DNA of 64,000 nt from Lasiodiplodia sp. COLG20 (lineage: Eukaryota > Ascomycota > Dothideomycetes > Botryosphaeriales > Botryosphaeriaceae). Under the pieces are notes generated by a model, which was not told the origin of the DNA, ran no database searches, and saw only the letters and a list, made by a program, of their open reading frames with translations. Made by a program: the position numbers and the translations under genes. Below, piece after piece: positions 34,660-45,770 of the stretch; positions within the stretch are counted from its first letter, which is position 1; each line of letters starts with the position of its first letter. The stretch spans positions 620,001-684,000 of the forward strand of contig VNWV01000001.1 in assembly GCA_009801085.1 (NCBI GenBank). The letters are read 5' to 3'.

Positions 34660-36263
34660 ATGCGAAGAGTGGTAGTCACCGGTTTAGGCGCGGTCACGCC
34701 GCTGGGAGTTGGTGAGAGCTGCACCCGTGCGATCGCTCCGCTTGTGGGCTAACACAACTGCCCTGCAGGCATCCGCAGAACATGGTCGCGCCTCATCGAC
34801 GGCCACTGTGGCGTTGTCTCCGTCAAGGACCGCGGTCCTCGGTTTGCGGCACTACCGAGTCAGGTCGCCGCAGTCGTTCCATCTGGGCCTAAGGAGGACG
34901 GAGGGTGGACGGCAAAGGAATGGCTCCAACCAGGTGTAAGATGCACCCAAAACCAAGTCACGGAAGTATTTGCTGACCCACGCAGGATGAGCGCAAGATG
35001 GCCCTCTTTGCCCAGTATGCCATGGCCGCCTCACACGAGGCGCTTGAGGATGCTGCGTGGCATCCAAAAGCAGAACAGGATTTGGAGGCTACCGTCCGTC
35101 TTTGCTTGGTCTAGCGTCAAGACTTTATAGCTGATATGTAATAGGGTGTCTACATCGGATCTGGCATTGGAAGCTTTGATGATGTGTACGAGACATCCAT
35201 CGCCTACGACAAGGGCGGCTACAAGAAAGTCTCGCCATTATTCGTGCCCCGACTTCTCATTAATCTCGCTGCCGGACATATCTCGATGCGCTTTGGGCTG
35301 AAGGTTCGATGAAGTCGCGGCCTCAAGTCGAACTCTACTGACCTACATAGGGCCCGAACCACGCAGCAACAACAGCTTGCACAACCGGTGCCCACGCAAT
35401 TGGCGATGCCGCTCGCTTCATTGCCTATGGTGATGCAGACGTCATGATTGCGGGCGGCGCCGAGTCCTGCATCCACCCTCTGGCAATTGCAGGATTTGCT
35501 CGTGCAAGAAGTCTTGCCACGGACTGGAATGACACCCCTCACCTTGCTTCTAGGCCATTCGACAAAGACAGGGGCGGCTTCGTTATTGGTGAGGGTGCTG
35601 GTGTGCTTGTCCTCGAGGTCCGTATAAGAAACCCCACTAGATATGCACGGTGCTAATGTGTCGACAGGAACTTGAGCATGCCAAAGCTCGAGGTGCCCGA
35701 ATCTATGCAGAGCTCAAAGGTTATGGTCTTTCTGCAGATGCCCACCATATGACTGCTCCTCGAGAAGACGGAGAGGGCCCGTTCCTTGCCATGAAACGAG
35801 CTCTGAAGCATGCAAAGCTCCCACCGAGCGCCGTTGATTACGTCAATGCCCACGCAACATCGACAGTCTTGGGTGATGCGGCTGAGAATATGGCCATAAA
35901 AACTCTTCTCTTGGGAGAACAAGGGCGGCAGAGCGCGGCAGATATAAACGTCAGCAGCACGAAGGGAGCCATAGGCCATCTGCTCGGCGCCGCTGGATCC
36001 GTCGAGGCAATCTTCACGATTCTTGCCATTCACCATGTACGTCTGATCCGGTTCCGCGGAGAAAATGCATCATTGACTCATCACGCTCGCAGGGCATCCT
36101 CCCTCCAACGTTGAATTTGGAAACTGCCGGGGACCCACCGGAAGAATTTGACTGCAACTACGTCCCGAAGCAGGCACAGAAACGGGAAATCACGGTCGCT
36201 TTGTCGAATTCGTTCGGATTCGGAGGGACCAATGCAAGCCTGTGCTTTAGCAAATGGCAATAG
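34660..36263 (+). CDS. cem1: Mitochondrial 3-oxoacyl-[acyl-carrier-protein] synthase (KAS II type)
   Basis: This condensing enzyme of mitochondrial type II fatty-acid synthesis makes the octanoyl precursor of lipoic acid. Seven exons are inferred: 34660-34711, 34769-34935, 34986-35093, 35145-35303, 35351-35617, 35668-36036 and 36093-36263, giving 430 residues. The start is [18 protein letters not shown]. The active-site cysteine lies in [10 protein letters not shown] near residue 172. The two histidines lie in NAHATST and [12 protein letters not shown], and SFGFGGTN closes the fold. An ATG at 34534 in the same frame would add 42 residues rich in Arg and Ser that could be a mitochondrial presequence; I list the shorter start as the conserved one. 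The third intron begins GTCCGT, a weak donor. The gene symbol follows the yeast orthologue. Confidence 0.9.
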
Positions 36264-36539
36264 AATCGAGTACATCAGAAAAAAAAGAAGACAATGGTCC
36301 AATAAGAAGCGTCTGTGACATTCGCCTATGACCTGGCTCCTACCAGGATGGGACTGATAAGGGCGCGTTAGCGGCTTTCTTACCCCACCTTGGCCCAAGC
36401 GCCGTGATGAGCACGTTTCTAGCCAGTGATAGCGGACTACCGACGGCCGACGGCGTAGAGGGCCATCGCATCTTTTTCTCTTGCCCTCGTGCGTGCTGCC
36501 TCACTTCGTCTTCACTCACGTTCCCTCCCGTCCATCGCC

Positions 36540-38012
36540 ATGGCCGAGCCGCTGCAGAACTACCCTTCCGCAGGGTCCGACATCCAAGTCGAAGATAAAG
36601 TCTCATTTCTGGGAAATGTTTCAAAGAAGGCTGAGATGTACCACGGCCGCGTGCCATACCTGCGTCGGCTGCCGTTCCCTGCACTGGCCATTATCATTCT
36701 GATAGCCCTGGTCAATGCCGCCGTCTGGGTGGCCGTGGGAATCGTCTTGGTAAGTAGTACCTGTATTGGGTAATAGCAATATGAAAGCAATACTGACGTT
36801 GCATATACAGCACTTTCATCCGTCAGTAATCCAACCCATCTGTGTAAAGAAACATTTGTATCTGACGTCCACACTAGCGCCCTCATTTCCACGGCTATTC
36901 TCTCCTACACCCTTGGTCTCCGTCATGCTCTGGATGCAGACCATATTTCTGTAGGTCTATCCAAACGTAATATTCGGCCTGGTTACTAAAGCAAACCACG
37001 CAGGCCATCGACCTCATGACCCGCCGCCTTATTGCCGCGGGCCAGAGGCCCGTGACTGTCGGCATGTTCTTTTCTCTGGGCCACTCGACGTACATTTCAC
37101 CCTATTGCATCTTCCCCCTAGGCAACTCATCCTAACCCCTCTTCGCAGGATTGTCATAGTCACCTCGATCGTTGTTGCAGCTACGGCCTCTGCCGTCTCC
37201 GACAAGTTTGACAGATTCTCCCAAGTCGGTGGCATTATCGGCACCTCCGTGTCCGCCGCCTTCTTGATCCTGCTGGGCATCATGAACGTTTACATCCTAT
37301 ATCGCCTGGTGAAACAACTCAACGCGCTGCTGGCCACCCATCCTAGCGAAGAGGAAGATGAAGACTTCAAGATCCACGGTGGGGGATGCCTCTTCAACAT
37401 CTTCAAGAGCATGTTCAAGATGATTGACCGGTTCGTCCTCTCCGCTAAGCCCTACTACTTTTCTGCAAACCAACTAATCCACCCAACAGGCCCTGGAAGA
37501 TGTATCCTCTTGGAGTCCTCTTTGGTCTCGGATTCGACACCTCCTCAGAAATCGCACTGCTGGGCATCTCTTCCATCCAGGCGGCGCGCGGCACGTCCAT
37601 CTGGCTGATCCTGCTCTTCCCCCTGCTCTTCACGGCGGGCATGTGCCTTCTCGACACGGCCGACGGCGCGCTGATGATGTCGCTCTACACGTCCACCGCC
37701 CTGGCCCGCGACCGCATCGCCATCCTCTACTACAGCATCGTCCTCACCGTCATCACCGTCGTCGTCGCCCTCGTCATCGGCGTCATCCAGCTGCTCACCC
37801 TCGTCCTCAATGTCGCCGAGCCCACCGGCCGCTTCTGGGACGGCGTCGAAAAGGCTGGCGACAGCTATGAGATCATCGGTGCGTTTTTCCCCCTTTCGAT
37901 GGTTATCCACACAGGTGGGGTTCCGCTCAACCGTGATACTCCCCTCCGGGCCGAGTTGCAGACAGATGACAACACGAGCAATCTATCAAGACGGATTAAT
38001 AAGGAACTATGA
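36540..38012 (+). CDS. High-affinity nickel/cobalt permease (NiCoT family) with atypical C-terminus
   Basis: This is a plasma-membrane importer of Ni2+ (and Co2+), usually supplying urease. Six exons are inferred: 36540-36749, 36811-36821, 36878-36950, 37004-37089, 37149-37430 and 37490-38012, giving 394 residues. Exon 2 is only 11 nt. The hallmark metal motif reads LGLRHALDADHIS, followed by GMFFSLGHST and later GLGFDTSSEIALL and LFTAGMCLLDTADG, all standard NiCoT signatures. After EIIG near 37880 relatives continue with a final membrane helix. Here the frame instead continues into a hydrophilic tail (LRAELQTDDNTSNLSRR) and stops at 38012. A 36-nt intron could be drawn but is too short and gives no helix either. 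The protein may lack its last membrane segment, through mutation or rearrangement. A degenerate tRNA-like sequence lies 90 bases downstream. Confidence 0.85.
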
Positions 38013-38099
38013 AGCCAAAAAAAAAAAGAATCGCTGTGGACGAATTGGGGATCGCTAATGAGAATGTTAATGTTATGAAACTCGGTGTTTTCTGTGTGG

Positions 38100-38177
38100 A
38101 TCGAACTTACAACCCAAGACCTCTCGCATTCGAGAAGATTCTGCAAAGCGAGCGCTCTACCACTGAGCTATACGCCC
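38100..38177 (-). tRNA. tRNA-Ala(TGC)-like sequence, degenerate at its 3' half
   Basis: On the minus strand the sequence starts GGGCGTATAGCTCAGTGG, with a good D-arm (TAGCTCAGTGGTAGAGC). An anticodon stem follows (CTCGC paired with GCGAG) with loop TTTGCA. A 13-nt insertion after position 37 lies at the canonical tRNA intron site. The variable loop AGGTC follows. The T-loop TTCGATC is present, but its stem does not pair and no 3' strand complementary to GGGCGTA was found. It is therefore probably a truncated or decayed tRNA-Ala gene rather than an active one. Confidence 0.5.
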
Positions 38178-39204
38178 TGTTGAGAAAAGCGTGGTGTTGA
38201 GTTTGATTATAGTATGAAAATCAAACTCAGGAAGGAGCGTTCCAGCCGAAACCTAACACTATCGGCAGGCGCGATGCTCAAGGGGGGTATCTAGTGCTTT
38301 ATTTCTTTCTGGTAGCTCAATACATCCCCCGTTCATCTCGCCTCAGCCTGCCGCAACAGCGCGAAAATATTTGGCCTTCAATAGATGGGGTAATTATGCT
38401 ATCTCATCTTTTTCTTCTGCGGAATGAAACATTCATGGGTACTTGAAGCTATCATCTGGACGTGAATGTACATTTTTAAATTCGACATTTACGTCCGGAT
38501 GATAGCTTCAACTACCCATGACATGAGAAAACAACGGATTCACGCTGGCCTTCGGTGGCGACACGCCTCTGTAGTATCATTCGCAAAAAAACGTGAATCA
38601 GTGTACTACGCACTACTAGGTCTTAAACTTGTTGAATGTTGGTCCTTTCCAAGCACGTCTTAACAGAGATGGCCCCTTTTTAAGCGTACAGTTGAAGCCC
38701 TACAACCGAATATCATAGTACAGTTATAGGTCTATGCCTATATTGGCTCGCGAGACACGAAAGGCAACGGCTTTCTACAGCGCAGTGCGTATTGAGATGC
38801 CTCATGCTCTTTGTCGGCTTATCAACTCTGGAATGATCACTTCACGACATGAGACTCCACGTATCATGATTGTGCATGTGGCATTTCTTGTTCCTCTCTC
38901 TAAAGTAATGTTCTAATGCCCGTTGACGATTATGCTGAAGGCAGTGGGCGGCCGTGTACTAAGGCGGGCCATCCGATCGTCGCTTTGCCAAGTCAGAGCT
39001 ATGTGTGTGTGGCAGTCCCGAATGGACCTATCAGCATTATGATAGCTAAAACAGCAAACGCCGGGTGCTTGGTAGCATGCGAGAGCAGAGAAAATGCAGT
39101 ATACCGAAACGCCGCATGCCAGGTACCATCCAGTTGAATCCAAACGCCTTACCCGCTTCCAATACAGAGTGAATTACTGCACCACGCCCATCTCGTCTTC
39201 CCGC
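38178..39204. other. Intergenic region containing a hairpin element
   Basis: The region between the tRNA-like sequence and the 3' end of ubc6 has no supported gene. It contains the long inverted repeat at 38433-38521 described separately. The rest is AT-rich with many stops in all frames. Confidence 0.4.
38433..38521. mobile_element. Miniature inverted-repeat element, copy A (89 bp hairpin)
   Basis: Two 37-base arms (38433-38469 and 38485-38521) are inverted copies with three mismatches, separated by a 15-base AT-rich loop. The flanks read CAT on both sides (AAACAT before, CATGAG after), a possible 3-bp target duplication. Related elements lie at 45580-45672 and 52384-52470. It encodes nothing and fits a non-autonomous DNA transposon (MITE). 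The superfamily cannot be set by eye. Confidence 0.7.
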
Positions 39205-40026
39205 TCAAGCCGTCTCGACACCTAGGACGCGGGTGACCAGGACATAGCCAAACAGGAAGACGGCACCGATGATGTATTTGTTGCGGCTCAACCAGCCCTG
39301 GCCGGCGTCCCGGGCGACCTGGCCTCCTTCGACAACAGCACCCAAGCTGCCGCTGCCGACGGGGCGCCTCCGCAGAGCAGCGGCTTCGGGAGCGCAGGCG
39401 CCGTGGCCGTCGACCTGCGGCGCCTGGGGCATGCCGGTGGCGGGGTCGATCTTGTTCTCCTTCATCCAGCGCCAGTTCTCCGCATCGAGCTCAGGCCACT
39501 CTTGACGGAACTTGGCGCCACCGTCTCCGGCCTTGATGGCGCCAGCGCCGGCGGCCTTGGGGCGAGTGGAAGCGGCATGCGAACCGCCACCGGTAGAGTT
39601 CCACCAGCGGGACCTGCTGGCGAACAGCTTGCGCTCTGCATCCGAGGCGCGGACGCTGCCGGTGGTCATCTCCTCGCTCGTCATGAAGCTCATCAGGCCA
39701 ATCAAGATTGTGCTGACCTCCCAAGCCGGGTTGAAGCTCTTGGGGTGGAAGTCGGAAATGCTAAGGCAGAGGCGCGTCGAGGGCTGGAAGCGACCGGAGG
39801 GCGTGTGCATGCGGATGGCCGGTGGAGCAAAGGGATAGTCGGGCGGGAACATGAGAGTGCCCCAGTACTGGCCGCCATCGTACGGAGTGCCGGGCGGGCC
39901 GGTGAGAATGTAGTGCCATTCAAGAATGTTGTTCTCGGAGGGGTGGGCGACGATGTACGGCGGGGGGTTCTGAGAAATGGTCTTGTACTCGCGCGTCAAG
40001 CGCTTTGTCGCCTGGGGGGTGGCCAT
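39205..40026 (-). CDS. ubc6: ER ubiquitin-conjugating enzyme E2 (Ubc6 type)
   Basis: This tail-anchored E2 acts in ER-associated protein degradation with Doa10-type ligases. It is a single exon of 273 residues. The start MATPQATKRLTREYK matches the family N-terminus exactly. The catalytic cysteine is Cys87 in TRLCLSISDFHP, the same number as in yeast Ubc6, and the atypical absence of the HPN motif is a Ubc6 feature. The E2 core ends near residue 165. A linker rich in Gly, Ala and Ser follows, and the C-terminal membrane anchor is KYIIGAVFLFGYVLVTRVL. The frame remains open upstream of the start to 40311, but that part is Pro/Ser-rich and not conserved. The gene shares a 527-base divergent promoter with the Sam50 gene. 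Confidence 0.94.
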   Translation of the reverse strand: MATPQATKRLTREYKTISQNPPPYIVAHPSENNILEWHYILTGPPGTPYDGGQYWGTLMFPPDYPFAPPAIRMHTPSGRFQPSTRLCLSISDFHPKSFNPAWEVSTILIGLMSFMTSEEMTTGSVRASDAERKLFASRSRWWNSTGGGSHAASTRPKAAGAGAIKAGDGGAKFRQEWPELDAENWRWMKENKIDPATGMPQAPQVDGHGACAPEAAALRRRPVGSGSLGAVVEGGQVARDAGQGWLSRNKYIIGAVFLFGYVLVTRVLGVETA

Positions 40027-40553
40027 GGCGGGTGGGATGGCGGGAGGGGCGGTGGGCGGATGGCACCCTGCGCAATGCGTCGGTGGGGACTGACGGTGGC
40101 AGTGGAGCAGAGAGTGGGAGGCGGAGAGGGAACGCAACGGACTGGCAGGCGAGAAGGAAGGTGCTGGACGGGAGGTAAGCGGGCGAGGTGGACAGGCGTG
40201 GAAGGGACGGAGGCGGAGCGCACGATGAATGAGCGAGTCTCCGGCCCCGAGCGCCAAGCCTACAGCCTCTGGCGCCCCAACGCGCACAGCCTCACCCCGC
40301 AGACAAAGCAAATGCAGGCCGCTCTAGTCTACACATGGAGCAGTCGTCTGCACGCAGGAACAGTAGGAGTGAGCCCGGCGGATTGAGGATGATGGCTTCG
40401 CGCCGCTACGTAATTCCGCACTAGCAGCCGGCTCATGCCCGAGCGCCAAGCCGGCGCGCGACAGCTGCACTGTTGCCCTCAGCGTCACCACCATTCCCGC
40501 CCGCATCAGACCACAGCCCGCATTCCCCCACTGCACAGCAGCCCGCGAGCCCA
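40027..40553. promoter_or_regulatory. Bidirectional promoter between ubc6 and sam50
   Basis: The start codons of two divergent housekeeping genes are 527 bases apart, so both promoters lie here. The sequence is GC-rich near ubc6 and C-rich near sam50. No third gene is supported. Confidence 0.55.
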
Positions 40554-42230
40554 ATGGCGTCGCCACAGGACGACCATGTGCGTCGCTCCACTCTGCCCTT
40601 GCGCAACCCCCGACGCGCCCGCTAACCGCCCGCCCAGGTGTTCGAGAAGCTGAAGCAAAAAGTCGACCCGGCCGAGCTTCAGCGGCGCCAGAACGAGATC
40701 AACGAGCGCATCGCCGCCCAGTATGAGAGGGCCGTGGCTCGCCAGGCCGATCTGGTAGGCTTTGCGCCTCCTCTGGCCTCCAATGCCTCCGTTGACCATT
40801 CTAGGTCGGCTCCAACTTCACGCTGCCCGTGACGGTGTCGTCCGTCCGTGTGCTCCACGCGAAGCACACCCGCCACGCCTTCCTCGAGCGCGTCTTCAGT
40901 CCTCTGCTCAATGCCAACAAGGAGCCGTCGTACACGTTGGAGGATGCGCTCGCCGACATTGGCGGCGCCGTCAACAAGCTCGAGAGATTCGGTCTGCCCG
41001 AGCCGCCCCAGCGCAATGGTCCCACATGCTGACGCCCGGCTAGACATCTTCAAGTCGCCCATCTCGGTGTACGTTGACAGGCCTGACAAGTCCAACCCTA
41101 GCACTACTCCGACCGACATCGACGTTTACCTCCACGCGCGCGAGCGCTCTCGCTACACCATCAAGACCGGAACAGAGGCCGGCTCTGCCGAGGGCTCCGC
41201 TTATGCGAGCGCCCAACTGCGCAATCTGTTCGGCGGTGCCGAGTCGCTGAACGCCCACGCATCGGCTGGCACGCGTACCCGGTCGGCCTACTCGGCTTAT
41301 TTCGACACTCCAATCCTCAGCAACCCCGATCTGCGCTGGGAGATTGGCGGTCTTGCGAGCTCAACGTTGAAGAGCTGGGCCAGCCACGAAGAGGTGCTCA
41401 AAGGTGGATCGACCAAGCTCAAGTGGCAAAGCTCTGGTGGCCACCGTCACGAACTCGCCTACTCGGGCTTCTGGAGACAGATTACTGGTCTTGCCGCTAC
41501 TGCTTCGCCTACCGTCCGTGCTGATGCAGGAGACTCGTTCAAGTCAAGCATATCGCACACGTATACGCTCGACCGCCGCGACTTCCCGCTCCTTCCTTCG
41601 CGTGGTTATCTCCTCAAGACAGTGGCCGAACTCGCCGGTGGCCCGCTCAAGGGCGATGTCGGGTTCGGTAAATTGGAGCTTGAGTCTCAGGCCGCTCTGC
41701 CCTTCCCTCCCATTCCTGGTGTTGCACTCACGACCAGCTTCCGCGCCGGTCTGCTCCATCCGTTCGTTGACGGCACGGGCAAGCCGACTCCCTCCCGGAT
41801 CAACGATCGCTTCCAGCTGGGCGGCCCTACCGATGTCCGGGGATTCCGGCTCGCAGGTCTCGGTCCCCGTGACGGGCCGGATGCGGTTGGTGGCGATGTC
41901 TTCGCTGCGGGAAGTGCAAGCCTCATGGTGCCGCTGCCGCGCGTTGGCGCTGAGACGCCACTCCGCCTCCAAGCCTTTGTCAATGCCGGACGCCTACTCG
42001 CTCTGAAGGAGAGGAGAGACAGCGAAGGAAATGCCGATGCGAAGGAAAGCTTGAAGGCGACGCTGGAGGAGCTTAAGAATGGGCTTCCAAGCGCCGCAGC
42101 TGGCATCGGGCTGGTGTATGCGCACCCGGTAGCAAGATTCGAGGTCAACTTCTCACTGCCGTTGGTGCTGCGCAAGGGCGAGCAGGGAAGGAAAGGAGTG
42201 CACTTTGGCGTTGGAATCGAGTTCATGTAG
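40554..42230 (+). CDS. sam50: Mitochondrial SAM complex beta-barrel subunit Sam50/Tob55
   Basis: This is the central outer-membrane subunit that inserts beta-barrel proteins in mitochondria. Four exons are inferred: 40554-40577, 40638-40754, 40805-40991 and 41044-42230, giving 504 residues. After an N-terminal amphipathic stretch (VFEKLKQKVDPAELQRRQNE), a single POTRA-like region covers about residues 55-130. The beta-barrel of the bacterial surface antigen (BamA/Omp85) type runs to the end. The barrel carries the diagnostic loop DRFQLGGPTDVRGFRLAGLGPRDG, here with the TDVRGF signature. The C-terminus ends with HFGVGIEFM, an amphipathic strand with an aromatic near the end as in Omp85 proteins. 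The first exon has only 8 codons. Splice phases agree throughout. This gene is essential in yeast. Confidence 0.93.
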
Positions 42231-43643
42231 AAAGCGGTCTGGTGTAGGATAAAGCAAGAAAGAAACAGTAATTTCCAGTTCACAGCATCATCACGGCATA
42301 TGCTCCCCAGCGACGTCGACGCAAAAGCACCGGGCGCAGTCGAAAGTTCCTGTCAGCTCAACATCAACTGGAGAAAGAGAAATTTCAGATTGGCAATCAC
42401 GCGGGTCACCGCCCAGCTTGTCGGCGTTGCCGCCACGGCTTATGCCGAGCATGCCTTGAGATACGACAGTCCAACGTTCCCCGTGGGGAACCAAGCCAAC
42501 CGGCGGAGCGCGGCGCCGAGAAATCCAAGATCTCCGCCTCCCCCGCTCTCTTGAGCTACCACGCGGCCAGGCTGCCTTAGATTCCAGAATGGCATTTACT
42601 CCGTGCCGATTCCATTGGTACGGCACGGCAACTTGGCGCGGGGTCGCCGTACCTTGGCGCGCCGACGATATCTGGGGTGCGGTTGGTTCCAGATGCCGTG
42701 CCACCTGAATCCCAGATTGAGGCGTCTGGATGGTGTCAAACTCAGGCCCCATGAGCTGAGAGACAAGTGGCTCTATTGGCACGCCTCCGGCACACACAAC
42801 ATCCCGTGTGGCCACAATCCACGCCGAAAGGTTATACCGTGCGGCATTTTCCTACGTGATATCTGCGTGTTAAGCTGTTGAGTTGTTCCAAAGCTACCGA
42901 CTCAGCTCGGAGCATTGCCTAGAATCACTTGGCCAATCACACCTTTGCCTCGATTAGTCCTGACAACGCTTACAGTATACCACTGACTTCCCCGCTAGGC
43001 CGATCTGCCATGACACGGATACGCTCATCTTGGTGGCTTGCATACGCTGACTGCGGATCTAGGCAGTGGCTGTAAGCTCAGGGCTCAACTCGCGTGGGCG
43101 TGCACTACAATCCCACGCCAAAAGCATACAACGCGAGAATGTATAAGCGTGTTGCGGCACTTGAAAGTAGGCATAAGAATCCTTCGGGCGTGTTCTGATA
43201 CGACATGACGCCGATTGATTCCGCAAGCGTCGGCGCACCAGAATCAGAACCGGGACGAGCCACGCCTCTTTACTTGGCCCGTCTGCCTGACGTCGAGGGC
43301 ATCATACGCAGACGAGTGTTGCATCGACCACTTCCAAGCAAACGCCCAGCTGTCGACCCCGCACCTGTCCACCCCCACGAGGCTTCAGCAAGGACGTTGT
43401 GTAGTAAAGGCCCGTTTGTTGGTTTCCCATTGCCACACATGCTTTTCCGCCGCCGCGCCCGTGGCTGGTCTGTTGGGCGGAGTAGTAGCCTGGGCGGTCA
43501 GTGCCAAACTATATATTTCTTCTTGACTTCTCTCTTGCACCACAGGAACGCTCTTGTTTTGAGCCTTCTGCATTCTTGGGTTCGCCAGTGTACCTTTGAC
43601 TTTCCTTCCAAGCGCCACCTCAGCCTCATCCCCCATCTCCGCC
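42231..43643. promoter_or_regulatory. Intergenic; promoter of the ACS permease
   Basis: About 1.4 kb with no supported gene. An open minus-strand frame at 42291-42815 shows no domain. Several degenerate direct repeats of GGCGCG/TACCGTGCC-like motifs occur around 42620-42700 but were not delimited. The last 150 bases are CT-rich leader. Confidence 0.35.
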
Positions 43644-45406
43644 ATGGCGGACCCAATCATGGAGAAGAAGCACCTGGAGCATTCGGAGCACATCGAAGAT
43701 CTCGATGAGGAGAAGCTGAAGCAGAAGACCGGGAAGCAGGATTATTCCGGTGCTGCTGAGAAGACTGACCCGGTCGAGATCGCCTTGGTCAGGAAGCTTG
43801 ACCGTTGGATCATGGTGAGGATCCGATTTGTTGTTGAACTGATGGTTCCATCGCTGACGCTACACAGCCTATGCTTTGGTCAATGTATTGGCTCAACTAC
43901 CTCGACGTAAGCTCCAGGAAATCCACTGGTTGGCTGAAACATTGCTAATGGATGATAGCGAAATGCAATCGCGCTTGCCCGGCTTAACAACCTGGAGGAA
44001 GACCTCAACCTTACTGGTACCCAGTACCAGACCTGCGTCAGTATTCTCTTTGTTGGCTATCTGCTGGGCCAGGTTCCCAGCAATATGTTCCTGACGCGGA
44101 CTCGTCCTTCATGGTACATGGGTATCTGGTATGCTACAACTCGTTGACTGCACATATGTCTAGATACTAACATCTAAATAGCATGATGCTCTGGGCTGTC
44201 GTCTCGGCTTTGACAGCTCTGGCAAAAGATTTCAAAGGCCTGCTTCTCACGAGGTTCTTTCTTGGTGTCACCGAAGCCCCTTACTACCCCGGTGCTCTTT
44301 ACATGCTCAGCATCTTCTACACCCGCAAGGAGATTGCTACTCGCATCAGTATCCTCTACACCGGTAACATCCTGGCTACCGCTTTTGCGGGTCTGATCGC
44401 TGCTGGCATCTTTCACGGAATGGATGACCTGGGTGGCATCTCCGGCTGGCGCTGGCTGTTCATCCTCCAGGGTGCCGCCACGTTTGTGATTGCGGTTGTC
44501 GGCTGCTTTATCCTCCCCGACTTCCCACACAACACAAAGTGGCTCACCCCTGACGAGAGGCAGCTCGCCCAGGACCGCATCGAGAAAGACACCGTCGGCC
44601 TAAAGGGCAAGGGCTCCCCTTGGGACGGCTTCAAGCAGGCGGCAAAGGACCCCAAAGTTTGGCTCTTTGCTTTCATGCAGCACCAGCACTTGGCGGCCAA
44701 CGGTTTCAAGAACTTCGTAAGTATCATCTCCCCGATGTGCACAAAAAAAAAAAAAACCAAAACTCTGACCGCTCTCCTTCAACCAACAGTTCCCCACCGT
44801 GGTCGAGACGCTCGGATTCAACACGACCATCACGCTCGTCCTGACCTGCCCGCCCTACGTCATCGCCGGCGCCATATCCATCGCCGTATCGTGGTCGTCG
44901 GGCCGCTTCAACGAGCGCACCTGGCACATCACCATCTCGAAGCTGGTCGCCATCTTCGGCTTCGTGCTGGGCGCCTCGACCATGAACATGGGGGCGCGCT
45001 ACTTCGCCATGGTCGTCTTCGCCACCGGCACCTATGGCGTCAACTCGATCGTGCTGGGCTGGGTCGGCTCCACCTGCGGCCAGACGCCCGAGAAGAAGGC
45101 CGTCGCCCTCAGCATAGTCAACACCGTCGCGAACATATCTTTCATCTGGACTCCGGTATGACGCCCCCCTCTTTCTTCATCTTTCCCCCCCTCCGGCTGT
45201 GTGATGAGATCTTTGTTTGCTGACGAATGCCGCAGTATCTTTGGTACGATGCGGACGCGCCCCGTTACGCCGTCGCTATGGGGTCGAGTGCTGGGTTCAG
45301 TATGCTATGTTTCATCTGTGCTTGGGCCATGAAATTCGTCCTCAAGCGCAAGAATAAGAAGATGAGGCAATCTCAGGATGAAACGACACTCTTCTACGCC
45401 TATTGA
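43644..45406 (+). CDS. ACS-family MFS transporter (TNA1/vitamin or organic anion permease type)
   Basis: This is a plasma-membrane importer of the anion:cation symporter family, related to nicotinate, biotin, pantothenate and allantoate permeases. Six exons are inferred: 43644-43814, 43868-43906, 43959-44128, 44182-44716, 44790-45155 and 45236-45406, giving 483 residues. Helix 1 ends in YWLNYLDRNAIALARL, a hallmark of the family. FFLGVTEAPYYPGALYMLS and YTRKEIATRISILYTG follow, then the GWRWLFILQG stretch and LPDFPHNTKWLTPDE in the central loop. The last helices end in a basic tail (MKFVLKRKNKKMRQ). A poly-A run lies in the fourth intron. All exons join in frame, so unlike the related permease at 12864-14752 this copy looks intact. 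The substrate cannot be determined by eye. Confidence 0.92.
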
Positions 45407-45579
45407 ATTGTTCCGATATAGAACGAAAAGCAAAAAAGTGGGCAGTTGAGTCTAATGTCTGGACAGAGGGATACTGCAGCCGAGGGCTGGCACGGGGAAT
45501 AGCAGGGCCTTGGAACTGGGGATAACTAAGACCCTCCCACGATAGATGATATCTCACAATATTTATGAGGAATTATTTG

Positions 45580-45672
45580 ACTCATGCGGGCAGCTGAAGC
45601 TACCATTCGGACGTACATGTGGAATTATGATGCATCCACGTCCAGACACTTGCTCCAACTACCCACATGAGT
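45580..45672. mobile_element. Miniature inverted-repeat element, copy B (93 bp)
   Basis: The element begins ACTCATGCGGGCAGCTGAAG and its far end is ACTACCCACATGAGT. The arms pair over about 40 bases with roughly 70% identity; about half of the mismatches are C/T or A/G transitions. The flanks carry TTG on both sides (ATTTG before, TTGATT after), a possible 3-bp target duplication. The sequence is clearly related to copy A (shared core GAAGCTA-CAT-CGGACGT). Confidence 0.65.
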
Positions 45673-45733
45673 TGATTTTCACGACTGTACAAAAATTCGG
45701 CATTGAATATAAATGATTGCCTGACCTGTCACC

Positions 45734-45770
45734 ACTCTTCTTCTTCTTCTTCTTCTTCTTCTTCTTCTTC
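45734..45770. repeat. Trinucleotide microsatellite (CTT)n
   Basis: A run of about twelve CTT/TTC units lies about 60 bases beyond hairpin copy B, in intergenic sequence. Confidence 0.9.

Noticed and set aside
37880..37915. A 36-nt intron at the end of the nickel permease
   Set aside because: Shorter than any other intron here, and the resulting tail still lacks a membrane helix.
39403..40386. 327-codon frame antisense to ubc6
   Set aside because: Compositional shadow of the E2 coding sequence; the E2 reading is conserved to the catalytic cysteine.
42291..42815. 174-codon frame on the minus strand after sam50
   Set aside because: No domain, no splice logic, and Pro/Arg-rich content expected by chance in GC-rich intergenic DNA.
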